Part shown: piece by piece, positions 44,276 to 54,538 of the stretch | How positions within the stretch are numbered: position 1 is the stretch's first letter | Layout of the letters: each line of letters opens with the position of its first letter | From: Nemertoderma westbladi | Taxonomy: Eukaryota; Xenacoelomorpha; Nemertodermatida; Nemertodermatidae | Assembly (NCBI GenBank): GCA_032718475.1 | Contig: JAUCBJ010000071.1 | Location: 1 to 64,000, forward strand | Direction: 5' to 3' | DNA length: 64,000 nucleotides | Made by a program: the position numbers and the translations under genes | Notes under the pieces: generated by a model | Database searches by the model: none | The model's input: only the letters and a program-made list of their open reading frames with translations | Told to the model about the DNA's origin: nothing

Positions 44276-46146
44276 ACTACTGACTTTATGATTTCATCAA
44301 GTTCATCAAACCAGGCTGACGACTCAGCTGTTTAATTAATTGCAGCCGGATTGGATAAATTATTAATTAATTTGGGAAACTTTACTAATTAGTAAAATCG
44401 TTAATTAGTTCGATTTAAAAGATTTTAGAATTTGTAAAATAGTAAACCGCTTTGATACACCTTGTGAATAAGGATTTGGGGGCGGGGGGGACAAAGCCCC
44501 CCCGCCAATTAGGTAATTAAGTAATTAGTTAATTACTAATTAACGGTAGGAGATACGGCATCGGCGCCAGAGACTTTTTTGTGTAGAATAAAATTCCGAA
44601 CAACTTTGTGATGTTACGTTTTTTCATAGCTCTTAGTGTTTTCGAGTTACGACGCTAATTAGTTTTCGGCTAATTAGTACTAATTAACAGTAATAGGAGG
44701 GCCATAGCGATGACTGAACTTTTTTTAGATCTTACCGAGATGAACAAAAAAAAACACCGTTGCTAGGGGAAAAATCAAATACTTTTCGAGAAAAATCAAT
44801 TAGAAATCTTTAATCGCTAATTACTAATTAATTAATTAACAGATTTTTTCCACAAAAACTCCTAGCTAGCGCGCTAGGGCCATCTACCAGATCGCGCAAA
44901 CAGAATCGTTCTAGCTTTCGCCGTTCTCCTGGAAAAATCCTTTAAAGATCCACCTAAAAAAAGATCAAAGCAAAATGCCTACTTGATAAGGAGTGATACT
45001 AGACCGTTAAATTATGAGGTTTGAAGTTGGTGTTGATGTTGGTTTCTATGTTCCGTTAAATAGGCTGCAGTATCTATACCTCATAATTCTCTGTCGAGCC
45101 TTGGGCTCTCCTGTTGCAGCCGAACCATCGAGTTGATATTTCATTGATAATAGGCCTAACTGCCTAATGTTCTTGTGTCTTGGTTAGGCTTACATTAGTG
45201 TTCTAGTGTTCCCGGAAGAGAAACTGGGCGATTTTTCAATTAATTTCCTATTAATTTTAAATGTTTAATATTGGTTATGAAATAAATAGGCCTAAATGAA
45301 ATCATTGTTTTCGTTGTCGTTAGATGTTTTTTGGGATTTGAAAAAATGAAACTAATAGTTACTGCAGCTAAATTTTAATAAAGATATCGTTGTAGGGTAG
45401 GCCTGTGACGTCCGCCATGAAAATGTTAGACCGAAGTTAATTTTGATTTAGTTAAAGTAGGAATTCTGATAGTTAAAAGAGATGATTGGCGTTTAGCGAG
45501 ATGTGTTATTGTGTTAAATATGTTTATTATCTTTATAGTACTGTAGTTGCATGTGGTATTTTGCCTCAAGTATTGACTTTAGTAAACAAACATAACTGTC
45601 AAACTATCAGAAACAGGGCGTTAAACTACTGTATACGAATATGAGATACAACCTCTACTGCGATTGGACACTCGTTTTAGTGAAACTATTATAGTGCGTT
45701 AATTATTTAGTATAAAAGCTTTGAATGTAAGTTTTTAGTTTTAGTAGTGATGAATTTGTAGTTTAATTCGTAATTTAAATATTCAAATTCGAACCCACTC
45801 CTAGCTTACCCAGGATTTGGTAAGCTAGATCGTTTTCGTAAATCGTTATTAGTTTTTAAGAAACTAAATCGTTATTCGTTTCAGTAAACAAATACTGTTA
45901 TTCGTTATATTCCGTTTGCATCATGTGTTTACCTAGGTTTTGGTAAACTGGTGCCGTTATAGGTAAAACTCCGTTGCGTTATTGATATTGATATTATTCG
46001 TTGATAATATCCGTTCCGTTAATGTCGTTAATCGCGTTTAATAAACTATACCACTGAACCGCCTTGTAACGAACGTTTTGAACGCGTGGGACTACACATT
46101 TTGGTGCACTGGCCGGGAAATATTCGACTAGTTTCAGACTGCTTTT
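44276..46146. other. AT-rich gene-free region; right end is a probable LTR
   Basis: TTAATTAA-type runs fill 44.3-44.85 kb, and GGGGGCGGGGGGGACAAAGC near 44480 can fold back on GCCCCCCC. From about 45.7 to 46.1 kb, TTCGTTATT-like runs, a TTTAATAAACT stretch and a final ACTACACA lead to TTTTGGTGCACTGGCCGGGA. That resembles an LTR end followed by a BEL/Pao-type leader. The LTR start was not located. Confidence 0.35.
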
Positions 46147-47650
46147 ATGTCTCGATCGCGTGATGGTAGTCCTACAAATACTCACATGGATGTCACAGGT
46201 GAAACAGAGCCAGATACATCCGGTTCACCGACTCAGTAGGGTGAGTGAGGGAGACTTGACTTTAGGGAGACTTGATTTTTTTTTAATAACTCAAAAACTA
46301 TTGTAAATTATTTAACAATACTACACAAAAATGTGTAAAATACATGTAGGCTACACCCGCGCAACAATGTTTTATTACCTTTTGGTTATTTTTTGTTTTA
46401 TTGTCAATAAACGTTTTCTGGGTTCAAAAGTAAATTTTTGCCCTTTACAACGAATGAAATATCGCATCCTTATTTTACTGTATGTTAATTGTAATTCACA
46501 ACATGTGTTGACTAATTATTGCACTATCCTGCCATATATTGTTTTCCAGTTTTGGTTCAGCCGTTTTGAAATTATATCAATTAATATAAAAAAAGCCCAT
46601 GTGGGGAGACATGACGCCCGAGTGTGAGGGAGACTTGAAGCCTTCAATCCTGACGTCTACCTAGAGATACACCCACGTAGAGAACCATTACACCAGAGCA
46701 CTCCAACTAGTGGATCGGCACTTACACAGACCAAGCTATCAATGGAATGTGAATACAATGGAGTGGCCAGGAGAGAGAGAGAGGCCTTGATAAACCCAGG
46801 AAGCCAACCAACTCTTCCTTCCCTCTTTGCAATGTAGTTAGTAGCCCGCCAACTGGGTGATTGACAGCTTAAACAAGATGCCACTTCATCAGAAAGCGGC
46901 ACACATCAATAGAATTACAGATGTGCCTGGATTGAAAATTATACAAGATATTCATTAATAAAAAGTACCTTCCCGCGTTAAATTTTAATGCGGTTTTAAT
47001 GAACTATTATTTATTCAGTTCTTGTTGGGAGAACCATGTGAACGACCACCTAAATTTGTATAAAATTTTGGATAATAATTTAACAATCGCATTTTTTTAA
47101 ATTTTTTTGCTCTACTAGAAAATAGACATGTTGAGCATGTAATTATTACACTTCTTCTGCATTTCTGAACGAATTTACAAGTATGCGAGGTGGGGTTCAA
47201 GTCTCCCACCCTAGGTGTCAAGTCTCCCCCATTGAGGGAGACTTGACGCTTTTTCGAAAATACGAATAATTGGTTTAATTAAAAAAGTTTAAGAGTTGAA
47301 ATTCTCAAACTCTCACATACAGTAATGATAGCAATCATAAATGTAATGTGAAAAAGTAAAAACGGCATTGAAAAATGTATTTATCTCTTCTTTAGAGCGA
47401 TTATAACTTTTGGGGTTCAAGTCTCCCTCACTCACCGTATGGACTTAAAAAACTGCGTGACAAAGTCAGAGATGGAATCTCAAGGAAGATTAATGATATC
47501 ACCAACCTTATTCAGACTCGTGGAGGCCGTTCGGCATTGCGATTATTAATAAAGGGACTGGAAGAAGCCCAGGGAGAATGCCTAGAAGCTCGTGATCTAT
47601 TCATAAACTCGCTAGGCAAAGATGATGATGATTTCATCAGTAGTAGATAA
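46147..47650 (+). pseudogene. N-terminal gag fragment of a BEL/Pao-like element, split by a DNA transposon
   Basis: The ATG at 46147 opens a frame that runs to 46238. It resumes at 47440 in register (KLRDKVRDGISRKINDI, LEEAQGECLEARDLF) and stops at 47650. The second part is a helical, charged segment of the kind found at the N-terminus of BEL/Pao Gag proteins. The intervening 1.2 kb is a separate insertion with a TA duplication. Nothing of the rest of the element is present; unrelated sequence follows. Confidence 0.5.
46239..47437. mobile_element. Non-autonomous DNA transposon (1.2 kb) with TIRs and TA target duplication
   Basis: Terminal inverted repeats GGTGAGTGAGGGAGACTTGA (46240-46259) and its complement (47417-47436) are exact. 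TA stands at 46237-46238 and 47438-47439. Removing the element plus one TA joins two halves of an ORF in frame, which proves the insertion. GGGAGACTTGA recurs inside in both senses (46264, 46627, and a cluster at 47196-47250). No transposase frame exists. The TA duplication fits Tc1/mariner and related superfamilies. Confidence 0.85.
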
Positions 47651-48324
47651 AGCATGGCCCCCAACAAAGTCCTCCCTAAGCCTGGGCTATGCACATTCCA
47701 TTCGGAGGGCTATTCAAAAATGCCAAATTCCGGTGCTAAATTGCGGTGAGCGCCACATCTGTCACCACCATCCATCGATCGGCAGTTGCCATCAACCAAG
47801 CGTAGCGTAGCGTAGCCTAACTCGACTACTGACTAACTAACTAACTAACTAACTACTAACCCTAATGTTATTCACCTTTTCGCCACGTCATCACCACCAT
47901 CACCACCGCTGTATACTGTATATGATGGTGACAACTACACGCATATACCCTCGATATTATATTATATTATATCGATTGCCAACTCAACGATTTAGCCCCC
48001 GCTAGCTAGCGCTACTCCTTGACGGATGTCACCAACCTCCTAGTATGATACATGAAATTCCATTCCGTTCCAGCTACGCGTATACAAGCATTAGTGATTA
48101 TTATTATTACGCAATAATTTTTGTTGTTTATACAGTAGTTCCCCACCGGCTAATCAACCAATCAATAAACCGAATTTAGGCTACTTCTCAGTTTAAGACC
48201 TGTATTATTTTTGAAAATATCTTATATATAATCTCTTGCTTTAATCACAATTAATCATTTGTAATGGTTTTAGTTTAAAAGTTTTTACTTTGTTTGTTTG
48301 ATTTACAATAAAATAAATTAAATA
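47651..48324. other. Intergenic; left end of the Polinton probably lies here
   Basis: CTAACTAACTAACTAAC and GTAGCGTAGCGTAGC simple repeats lie near 47800-47860, and ATTATATTATAT near 47955. The terminal inverted repeat of the Polinton cannot be identified because its right end is outside the window. Confidence 0.35.
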
Positions 48325-48768
48325 ATGTCTTCTGATTCCGATATGGTTATGCCAATAGTAAGGCATTCATTTTTTGCAGAAGATGGTCAAGCCTATATTG
48401 TTATTGATTATACAATTTAATGTCAGGGAGATGATAAATATAAAATTGAGTTTTCTGAAAAAGCCAGGAAAGTTTTAAGCTCAATTGATATTGATGCTTC
48501 TGATAATAGTATTCATCTCTTAGATTACAACCTGAAAGTTGAGCATGAGGGAAAATTAAGCAACATCTTACTATTATCCATGATAGAGGGATTTATTGTT
48601 ATTACACAATACAACGAAGCTGGTGAAAAGTTTGAAATACGGCTAAATCGGCATAGCCCCTACGAAATTATGTCTTTCTTTATTGTAATGATTTCAAAAG
48701 AATCCTTTGTCGAAACTGAAGAATCAACGGATAATGTTGAATATGTTGATAATATCATTGATTCTTGA
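48325..48768 (+). pseudogene. Small acidic Polinton ORF of unknown function, one stop
   Basis: The frame of 148 codons from ATG 48325 to TGA 48768 is interrupted by a TAA at 48418-48420. It is acidic, with beta-strand-like segments (NSIHLLDYNLKVEHEG, GFIVITQYNEAG) and an Asp/Glu-rich tail. No family was recognised. As the first gene of the rightward block it is a candidate early accessory gene. Confidence 0.45.
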
Positions 48769-48933
48769 CTTTTCCCCCTATATTATAAATATTTTATGAT
48801 TATATATAAAATTTTGTTGTTTTTAAATAATCGAAAATTGTAGTAGTATTTGTATATACTGTATAACAGTTTTGTTTGTTGTTGTTGTTGTGTATTGCGG
48901 TAATTATTTTCAATTTACTTTAAAATTTGGAAA

Positions 48934-49452
48934 ATGGATATTTTAAATGAAAAATGTCCAGTTTGCTATTCTAAGTTATTGCAACAACATCGAGATTATT
49001 ATAAATGTGAAAATAAACATGCAACTTGCATACAATGTATTGTACAATATTCCGAAATGAATAATTATTGTTCTAAAATTTGTCCTATTTGTCGCGCACC
49101 CATATCTAAGTTTAATATAAAGTTGGCAAGATACCAACCCTATTATTGGAAAGAGCTTCGCAATATAACTTATATTTCCGCGGAAAGTAATGATCCAGGA
49201 GATTTATTTACAATATTGGAGAATATTTTTTATAGAAATGTAGTACGACGGTGTTGCTACTATATTCCTTATTTTTTAGCAGCGAACATAAAAAAATCAT
49301 TAGCGCGAAATTCTCGGGAAGTGATTTCCAAACCGCCGATGTTACCTATCATTATTTCGCATATAAAGATGCTCACCATGCTTGAAATTACATCAGTCTA
49401 TACTATAATTGGAAATAGCACCTTTTGTTGCAGCGAGCGTCACATACTGTAG
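48934..49452 (+). CDS. RING-finger protein encoded by the Polinton
   Basis: The protein has 172 residues. Cys8, Cys11, Cys25, His29, Cys32, Cys35, Cys50 and Cys53 form a C3HC4 RING (CPVC, CENKHATCIQC, CPICRAP). The remaining 120 residues have no recognised domain. RING proteins usually act as E3 ubiquitin ligases; here the target is unknown. The frame is intact. TATACTGTATA lies about 80 bases upstream. Such genes are accessory in Polintons and viruses and could modify host defence, which is inference. Confidence 0.75.
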   Translation: MDILNEKCPVCYSKLLQQHRDYYKCENKHATCIQCIVQYSEMNNYCSKICPICRAPISKFNIKLARYQPYYWKELRNITYISAESNDPGDLFTILENIFYRNVVRRCCYYIPYFLAANIKKSLARNSREVISKPPMLPIIISHIKMLTMLEITSVYTIIGNSTFCCSERHIL

Positions 49453-49601
49453 TGGCGTCATATGTTAATTAAATATACAGTACTCTAATATTGTAGTTAC
49501 CTCAATTATTGTTATATACATAGTAATGGTGATGGTTTATTGATATTGATATTTATATTATATTATATTGTATTGTTGATATATCTTAATAATAATAATA
49601 A

Positions 49602-50282
49602 ATGGCTGACTTTAATTCAGGTCCATATAATTTAAACTTTCAAATGGGAACAAGTATGATAATTTCAGGGCCATCTGGTTCCGGAAAGTCAACCTTTGTA
49701 AGCAATTTAATTAAACACAAGAATGGTTGTTTCAACGAAGCCCCCTTGCGAGTATTGTATTGTTACGGGAGCAATCCCCCGACTATTCCCGGTATTACTC
49801 ACCTTTACAAAGGCTTGCCCGAAAATATAGATAGTTTAGTGAATAGTTGAGATTTATTAATTATAGATGATTTGTTAACAGAAACTGAGTCCAGTACAGC
49901 ATTAACTATATTGTTTACTAAGGTAGCTCATCATTCCAATATATTTATTTGTTTTATAACGCAAAACATGTTTTACGGTGGGAAGCATAACCGCACAAGA
50001 TCAATTAATAGCCATACTTTAGTATTAATGAAAAATCCGAGAGACAGTCTATCAGTTTTAAATTTCGCGAAGCAGATGTTACCAGGGTAGACCAAATTTT
50101 TAGTTGATTCCTATCAAGATGCGACAATTCAACCATTTTCACATTTCTTAATTGATTTACGACAGGAAACACCCGAACATTTAAGATTTAGATCGGATAT
50201 ATTTCATAATCATAATTGTTACATTAAAAATTACATTGACTATAAACGTAGCGAAAATAGTAATAATAATAATGATAAATAA
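49602..50282 (+). pseudogene. A32/FtsK-HerA-type DNA packaging ATPase, two in-frame stops
   Basis: Over 226 codons the frame has a Walker A motif GPSGSGKST (residues 23-31), a Walker B motif (LLIIDD) and a following sensor-like FICFITQN. In Polintons and related viruses this enzyme pumps the genome into the capsid. A TGA (49848-49850) just before Walker B and a TAG (50088-50090) break it without any shift of frame. An (AAT)n run precedes the ATG. Confidence 0.85.
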
Positions 50283-50319
50283 TTAATATTTTGTAACAAT
50301 TTTCAATAATGTTGCAACA

Positions 50320-50703
50320 ATGAATAGACTTGTGCAGAAATATCATAACGAACTGGAATTTCTACGCAGCGCTACCCCTCAACAAAGAACTTATTTTATT
50401 AACCATACCGTGAGTAACGAATTAATACGGCTCATTGTAAATACTGCATTAAATGTTCTAAAAGGTAATGTACAATTGACCCCTCATTCATTTAGAAATA
50501 TTCACCGCTATAAGAAGGTATTGAAATCACTCAACCGTAAAACAAAAAATATATCAAGTTACAGAAAAAAGTTAAGCAATCAATCTGGAGGCATACTACC
50601 GTTTCTAATACCCTTACTCGGCATTGGTGCGAAACTCGCCGCGAGTGCCGGTGCCGCCGCCGCTGGAGCAGCTATTGCGAAAAAAATTAACCGTGGACGG
50701 TAA
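50320..50703 (+). CDS. Small basic Polinton protein with a Gly/Ala-rich hydrophobic C-terminus
   Basis: The protein has 127 residues. The N-terminal two thirds is helical and basic. It then has SGGILPFLIPLLGIGAKLAA followed by an Ala-rich stretch and a short basic tail. A GG-preceded hydrophobic segment of this type recurs in small virion proteins of Polintons and adenovirus-like elements, where GG can be a maturation-protease site. The location between ATPase and integrase fits. Function not known. Confidence 0.6.
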   Translation: MNRLVQKYHNELEFLRSATPQQRTYFINHTVSNELIRLIVNTALNVLKGNVQLTPHSFRNIHRYKKVLKSLNRKTKNISSYRKKLSNQSGGILPFLIPLLGIGAKLAASAGAAAAGAAIAKKINRGR

Positions 50704-50705
50704 TA

Positions 50706-50876
50706 ATGGTTAAAACAGGAGTAACATTTAGAAAATTATATTTAGTATTGAGTAAACCATTAGCTACTGATTTAAAACCTCAAGATATACCTAGAGTAAA
50801 TACTACAAAAAGAAAACCCTTCAAAACATCAACTTCAAAGAAAATAATTAAAAAATTTCAGTTGTTCTTACGCTGA
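50706..50876 (+). CDS. Short basic ORF (56 residues)
   Basis: The ATG stands 2 bases after the preceding stop. The product is Lys-rich (TTKRKPFKTSTSKKIIKKFQ). No homologue was recognised. The tight spacing supports a gene, its size leaves doubt, and it could be a small DNA-binding virion peptide. Confidence 0.4.
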   Translation: MVKTGVTFRKLYLVLSKPLATDLKPQDIPRVNTTKRKPFKTSTSKKIIKKFQLFLR

Positions 50877-50927
50877 TGCCCTTTATAAGAGATTTGAATA
50901 TACATATTACTTGCGGTTGTCGAAAAG

Positions 50928-52019
50928 ATGCCACGCAAGATGAAACCGATTTTAAGCCGAAGCTTAGACAAAAAACTGTTAAGAATTTATTTAGATCCTT
51001 CATCCCCGGCGGGATTTGCAAGTGTTGCAAAATTAGCAAAAGCTGCAAACATCAAACCAGCACAAGCCCAGAAATGGCTGAGCGGGCAAAAGACATACAC
51101 CCTTCACGCTCCACGTAGATATCATTATCCAACATCTAAAATATTTACGGGAGGCATAAAAGATATATATATGATAGATTTGGTGGATATGCAGCAATAT
51201 AAATCGCAAAATAATAATTATAACTATATATTAACATGTATTGATGCCTTCAGTCGGCTTGCTTTTGGCTATGGTATGAAAACAAAAAAGGGTATTGAAA
51301 TTATTAGTATATTGCAAAAAATATTCCAGAAAGGAAAACCAAACAGAATCGCGACTGATCAAGGTTCTGAGTTTCTAAATAAATCTGTAAGGAAATATTT
51401 AGATACGTTAGGTATACAGTATTACGTAATGTACTCTGTGAATAAGGCGGCTATTGTTGAGAGATTCAATAGAACATTAAAAACAAAGATGTTCAAAATT
51501 TTCACGCAACGGGGAAATAATGTTTGGATAAAAATTTTACCTAAGCTTATCTCAGCTTATAATAGGTCATATCATAGGACAATACAAATGACTCCCATTG
51601 AAGTTAATAAATTTAATGAAACTGAATTAATGAATAGATTATATGGGAAATATAGACAGATTAATCACAAGAAAATAAAATTTAAAGTTGGAGATACAGT
51701 ACGATTATCTATCGCTCGTACTGCTTTTGCTAAAGGCTATCGAGAACAATGGACACGTGAATTATTTATTATTCATCGTGTCAGGTTGGATAGAGTACCA
51801 GCGGTAATGTTCGATATTAAGGACAGCGCTGGAGCTATAATAAATGGCTCATTTTATTCTCACGAACTCCAAAAGGTCCACCCGAATAGTAATATTTATC
51901 TTCCGATTGACAAAAAAAATATTGGCAAACTTAAAGAACGTGTACGCAATGGGAAGAAAGAATATTTAGTCCGATTCATTGGATCCAAGAAACAGTCGTG
52001 GGTACAGCATATTCAATAA
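50928..52019 (+). CDS. Polinton integrase (DDE, retroviral type) with C-terminal chromodomain-like end
   Basis: The protein has 363 residues and is intact. The N-terminal helical region (SPAGFASVAKLAKAA) is typical of Polinton integrases. The rve core has Asp84 in YMIDLVDM, Asp144 in IATDQGSEF and Glu178 in AIVERFNRTLK, spacing 33 between the last two. The last 40 residues (KERVRNGKKEYLVRF) look like a chromodomain, as usual in the family. It inserts the element DNA into the host genome. It stands 52 bases after the short basic ORF. Intact catalytic residues contrast with the broken polymerase. Confidence 0.95.
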   Translation: MPRKMKPILSRSLDKKLLRIYLDPSSPAGFASVAKLAKAANIKPAQAQKWLSGQKTYTLHAPRRYHYPTSKIFTGGIKDIYMIDLVDMQQYKSQNNNYNYILTCIDAFSRLAFGYGMKTKKGIEIISILQKIFQKGKPNRIATDQGSEFLNKSVRKYLDTLGIQYYVMYSVNKAAIVERFNRTLKTKMFKIFTQRGNNVWIKILPKLISAYNRSYHRTIQMTPIEVNKFNETELMNRLYGKYRQINHKKIKFKVGDTVRLSIARTAFAKGYREQWTRELFIIHRVRLDRVPAVMFDIKDSAGAIINGSFYSHELQKVHPNSNIYLPIDKKNIGKLKERVRNGKKEYLVRFIGSKKQSWVQHIQ

Positions 52020-52264
52020 GCTTAGGTTTATACTGTATATTAATTCATTTTGGTCGCATATGACCGTAATTAATCAATATTAACTCGAATGATATTACTA
52101 TATCTATAGTTCATCCGCTTTAAATAAAGCCAGTAAAATATTGATCCCTCGCATATACTGTAGAAGATGCGACAATAAACGTGGTCACAGATGTCTATAA
52201 TTTAACATTATACTGTATGTACAATGGAGTCAAGTAGAGAGAGCGAGCTTAAATAATAATAATA

Positions 52265-53136
52265 ATGGCCACAGATACATATATCACTCTACTTTCAGAT
52301 AGCTCATTAAACACTTACCCCAATAATAATCCTAGTGAGTTTACTTTTGATTTAGCCGAAGAATTATATATTGGTCCAAACGCTAAAATTGGGCTTGCCG
52401 AGCTTCAATCCAAGCAACATACAGTAATATTACGCTGCAAACTCAAATCTCGCTGTCAATCGGGGTAGATGCAAAAGATGCCAAATTATATAGTTTATTT
52501 CCTGGTATGCATAACTCTATTCAAGTCATTATTGATGATATAAATAAACTGTTTAATTCTGAAGCGAAATATAGAGATTTCGAATTCATTTTTAATACAA
52601 ATAATTCTAGAATTAAATTTAAATTTCCTAAAAAGTTGAAAAAAATACAATTAAGTCTACGTGGTGATTTAATACAAATTCTAGGCTTAAAACCGTTATT
52701 GGATCGGAATCATCCGGATATTCCGAATTGGGATATATACAGTACCACTACAGTAGATGAATTAAGCAATATAGAACAGCCGATATTAATTTTAAATTAT
52801 AGCGGGCCAAAAATTTCGGAAATTGGCATTTTAGATTTTCCAGCTCCCACGAATATAACACGTGATAAAGACACTATCTTTATATATACAGATATTATTA
52901 AGAGCTCATTTGTTGGTGACGCTTTAGCTCCGCTCTTAAGAACCTGCCCTTTAACGCAATTAAATCGAAAATATATTAATCACGAATACGAGAGCATTTG
53001 CTATTACCCATTGTTGAATAAAAAACTAAAAACAATCTTAATTACTTTACGTGACGGCCAAGGCCAATTAATTAACTTCAGCGGAGGTCGCACTGTTATA
53101 ACACTTAAGTTAATACGGGGTGGTAGTGATGGATGA
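52265..53136 (+). pseudogene. Penton-like (minor capsid) protein A, frameshifted
   Basis: The ATG at 52265 follows an (AAT)n run. The first frame (to 52468) starts with TYITLLSDSSLNTYPNNNPS. Near 52430 coding passes to a second frame that runs to 53136 and ends ILITLRDGQGQLINFSGGRT. Start and end patterns match the next gene, so the two are paralogues. Proteins with this C-terminal pattern occur next to the capsid gene in Polintons and are taken as penton or other minor capsid proteins; the assignment is from pattern and position. The ATG of the next gene overlaps its stop. Confidence 0.6.
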
Positions 53137-53974
53137 ATTCTACGTTAGACTACTGAGTAACTCCTGTCCAATTGATTTTCCCCGCAATAGCGCTAGTAAT
53201 TATCAGATAAATTTCCACGGCGCCTTACCTATAAATCCAAACGAAAACTGGGTGGTAGGTATAAAAAGTATATTTTACTTAGCAACGTTGCCATCCATGT
53301 ATAACAATGTAGAGAATGTTATTTTATTAAAAAAAGGGAAAAAAATTTTTGAGGATACACTTCCATCTGGTTTGTTCTACAGTATCAATGACATTATAGA
53401 TTATTTTAACACGGGGGCGTTGAAAGATAAATTACAAATAGTTGAAAATACTCAGCAAAATAGGTTGCAATTTATTTTAGGGAAAACTGTGCGAGAGTTA
53501 TTTATAGGTCAACAATTAGCCTATTATTTTGGAATTACTGAAAATAATCTCGGCGCGAATTTAAATCCAAATTTTAAAATTATTTTGAAGACAAAAAATA
53601 ACATAAAGGGTTATTTAATAAAGGTTATCAGAAATGGAGAAAAATCTTACCAAATGGTATTTTTATGCCCTCAACCACCCAATTCTATTCCAGAACCTAA
53701 GTCGAACATGTACGTGACTACTAATATAATTGAAAATCAATATATTAACGATTTTGGTTTAGCTTTACTTCGCCGTGTTGCGATACCTGATGACGTGAAA
53801 TATGGTAGCGTAATAAATAAAGAATTTGTCAAGGATACAATTCATTATATCCCTGTAAAAAAATCATATAAGATAACATACATTCATATTGAAATAACAG
53901 ACAAAGAAGGAAAAGATTTGAATTTTGAATACGGGACAACATCTATTACATTACACTTTAAACGAATAAATTAA
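53129..53974 (+). CDS. Penton-like (minor capsid) protein B
   Basis: The protein has 281 residues from ATG 53129, overlapping the end of its paralogue by 8 bases. It starts with FYVRLLSNSCPIDFPRNSAS and ends with IHIEITDKEGKDLNFEYGTT followed by a strand. The body is rich in beta-strand patterns, which fits a jelly roll. Intact. Tandem duplication, with one copy now broken, is apparent. Confidence 0.6.
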   Translation: MDEFYVRLLSNSCPIDFPRNSASNYQINFHGALPINPNENWVVGIKSIFYLATLPSMYNNVENVILLKKGKKIFEDTLPSGLFYSINDIIDYFNTGALKDKLQIVENTQQNRLQFILGKTVRELFIGQQLAYYFGITENNLGANLNPNFKIILKTKNNIKGYLIKVIRNGEKSYQMVFLCPQPPNSIPEPKSNMYVTTNIIENQYINDFGLALLRRVAIPDDVKYGSVINKEFVKDTIHYIPVKKSYKITYIHIEITDKEGKDLNFEYGTTSITLHFKRIN

Positions 53975-53975
53975 A

Positions 53976-54536
53976 ATGGATTCTGATTTATTTCAAAGAT
54001 ACAGTAAACCTCAATATGGTGGTGCAGACTCTAATCTTGCTGTTTTTAAAGGTGGAAGAAGTACCAGAGGTTCCACGCAAGTCCCTGTTTTTCGTGGTGG
54101 TTCATATATTGACCCTTACGGTCGACAAATTGGCGCATTTGGTCCAAACTTAAAACAACGTCGATTTCAACGTTATCCTAGAGGTATGCAGGCAAATCAA
54201 CACGGAGAAGGTATATTTACAGACGCTTTATCGACATTGAAAAAATTTGGTAAGCCATTAGCAAAAAAAGTGTTACAAAAAGCTTTACCATTTACCACAA
54301 AATTTATGAGACAACACGTAATACCAAAAGGTAAGCGGGTCTTACATCAGCAGGCTAATACGGTTATTAATAAAGCATTAAATAAAATGAAACCGTCAAT
54401 AAGGTCAGTTGTAGAAAAAGTTTATAGAGATTTAAAGCGACCTGCTAGACCAATGTCTATGAACATACATCATCGACGTAGTAAAAAGAGAAATATAAAA
54501 GGCAAACTGAAACACTGCGAAAAAAGTATTTTTTAA
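53976..54536 (+). CDS. Basic core/pVI-like virion protein
   Basis: The protein has 186 residues, is strongly basic, and starts one base after the preceding stop. The N-terminal part has repeated Gly-Gly motifs (YGGADSN, FKGGRS, FRGGSY), then FGKPLAKKVLQKALPF and an Arg/Lys-rich end (HHRRSKKRNIKGKLK). This resembles the small cement or core proteins (adenovirus pVI/pX type) that lie beside the capsid gene in Polintons and are processed at GG sites by the protease. Exact role unknown. Confidence 0.55.
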   Translation: MDSDLFQRYSKPQYGGADSNLAVFKGGRSTRGSTQVPVFRGGSYIDPYGRQIGAFGPNLKQRRFQRYPRGMQANQHGEGIFTDALSTLKKFGKPLAKKVLQKALPFTTKFMRQHVIPKGKRVLHQQANTVINKALNKMKPSIRSVVEKVYRDLKRPARPMSMNIHHRRSKKRNIKGKLKHCEKSIF

Positions 54537-54538
54537 TA

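Noticed and set aside
50876-51118. 80-residue Cys-containing ORF before the integrase
   Set aside because: It overlaps the integrase N-terminus in another frame; the integrase frame carries the conserved sequence.
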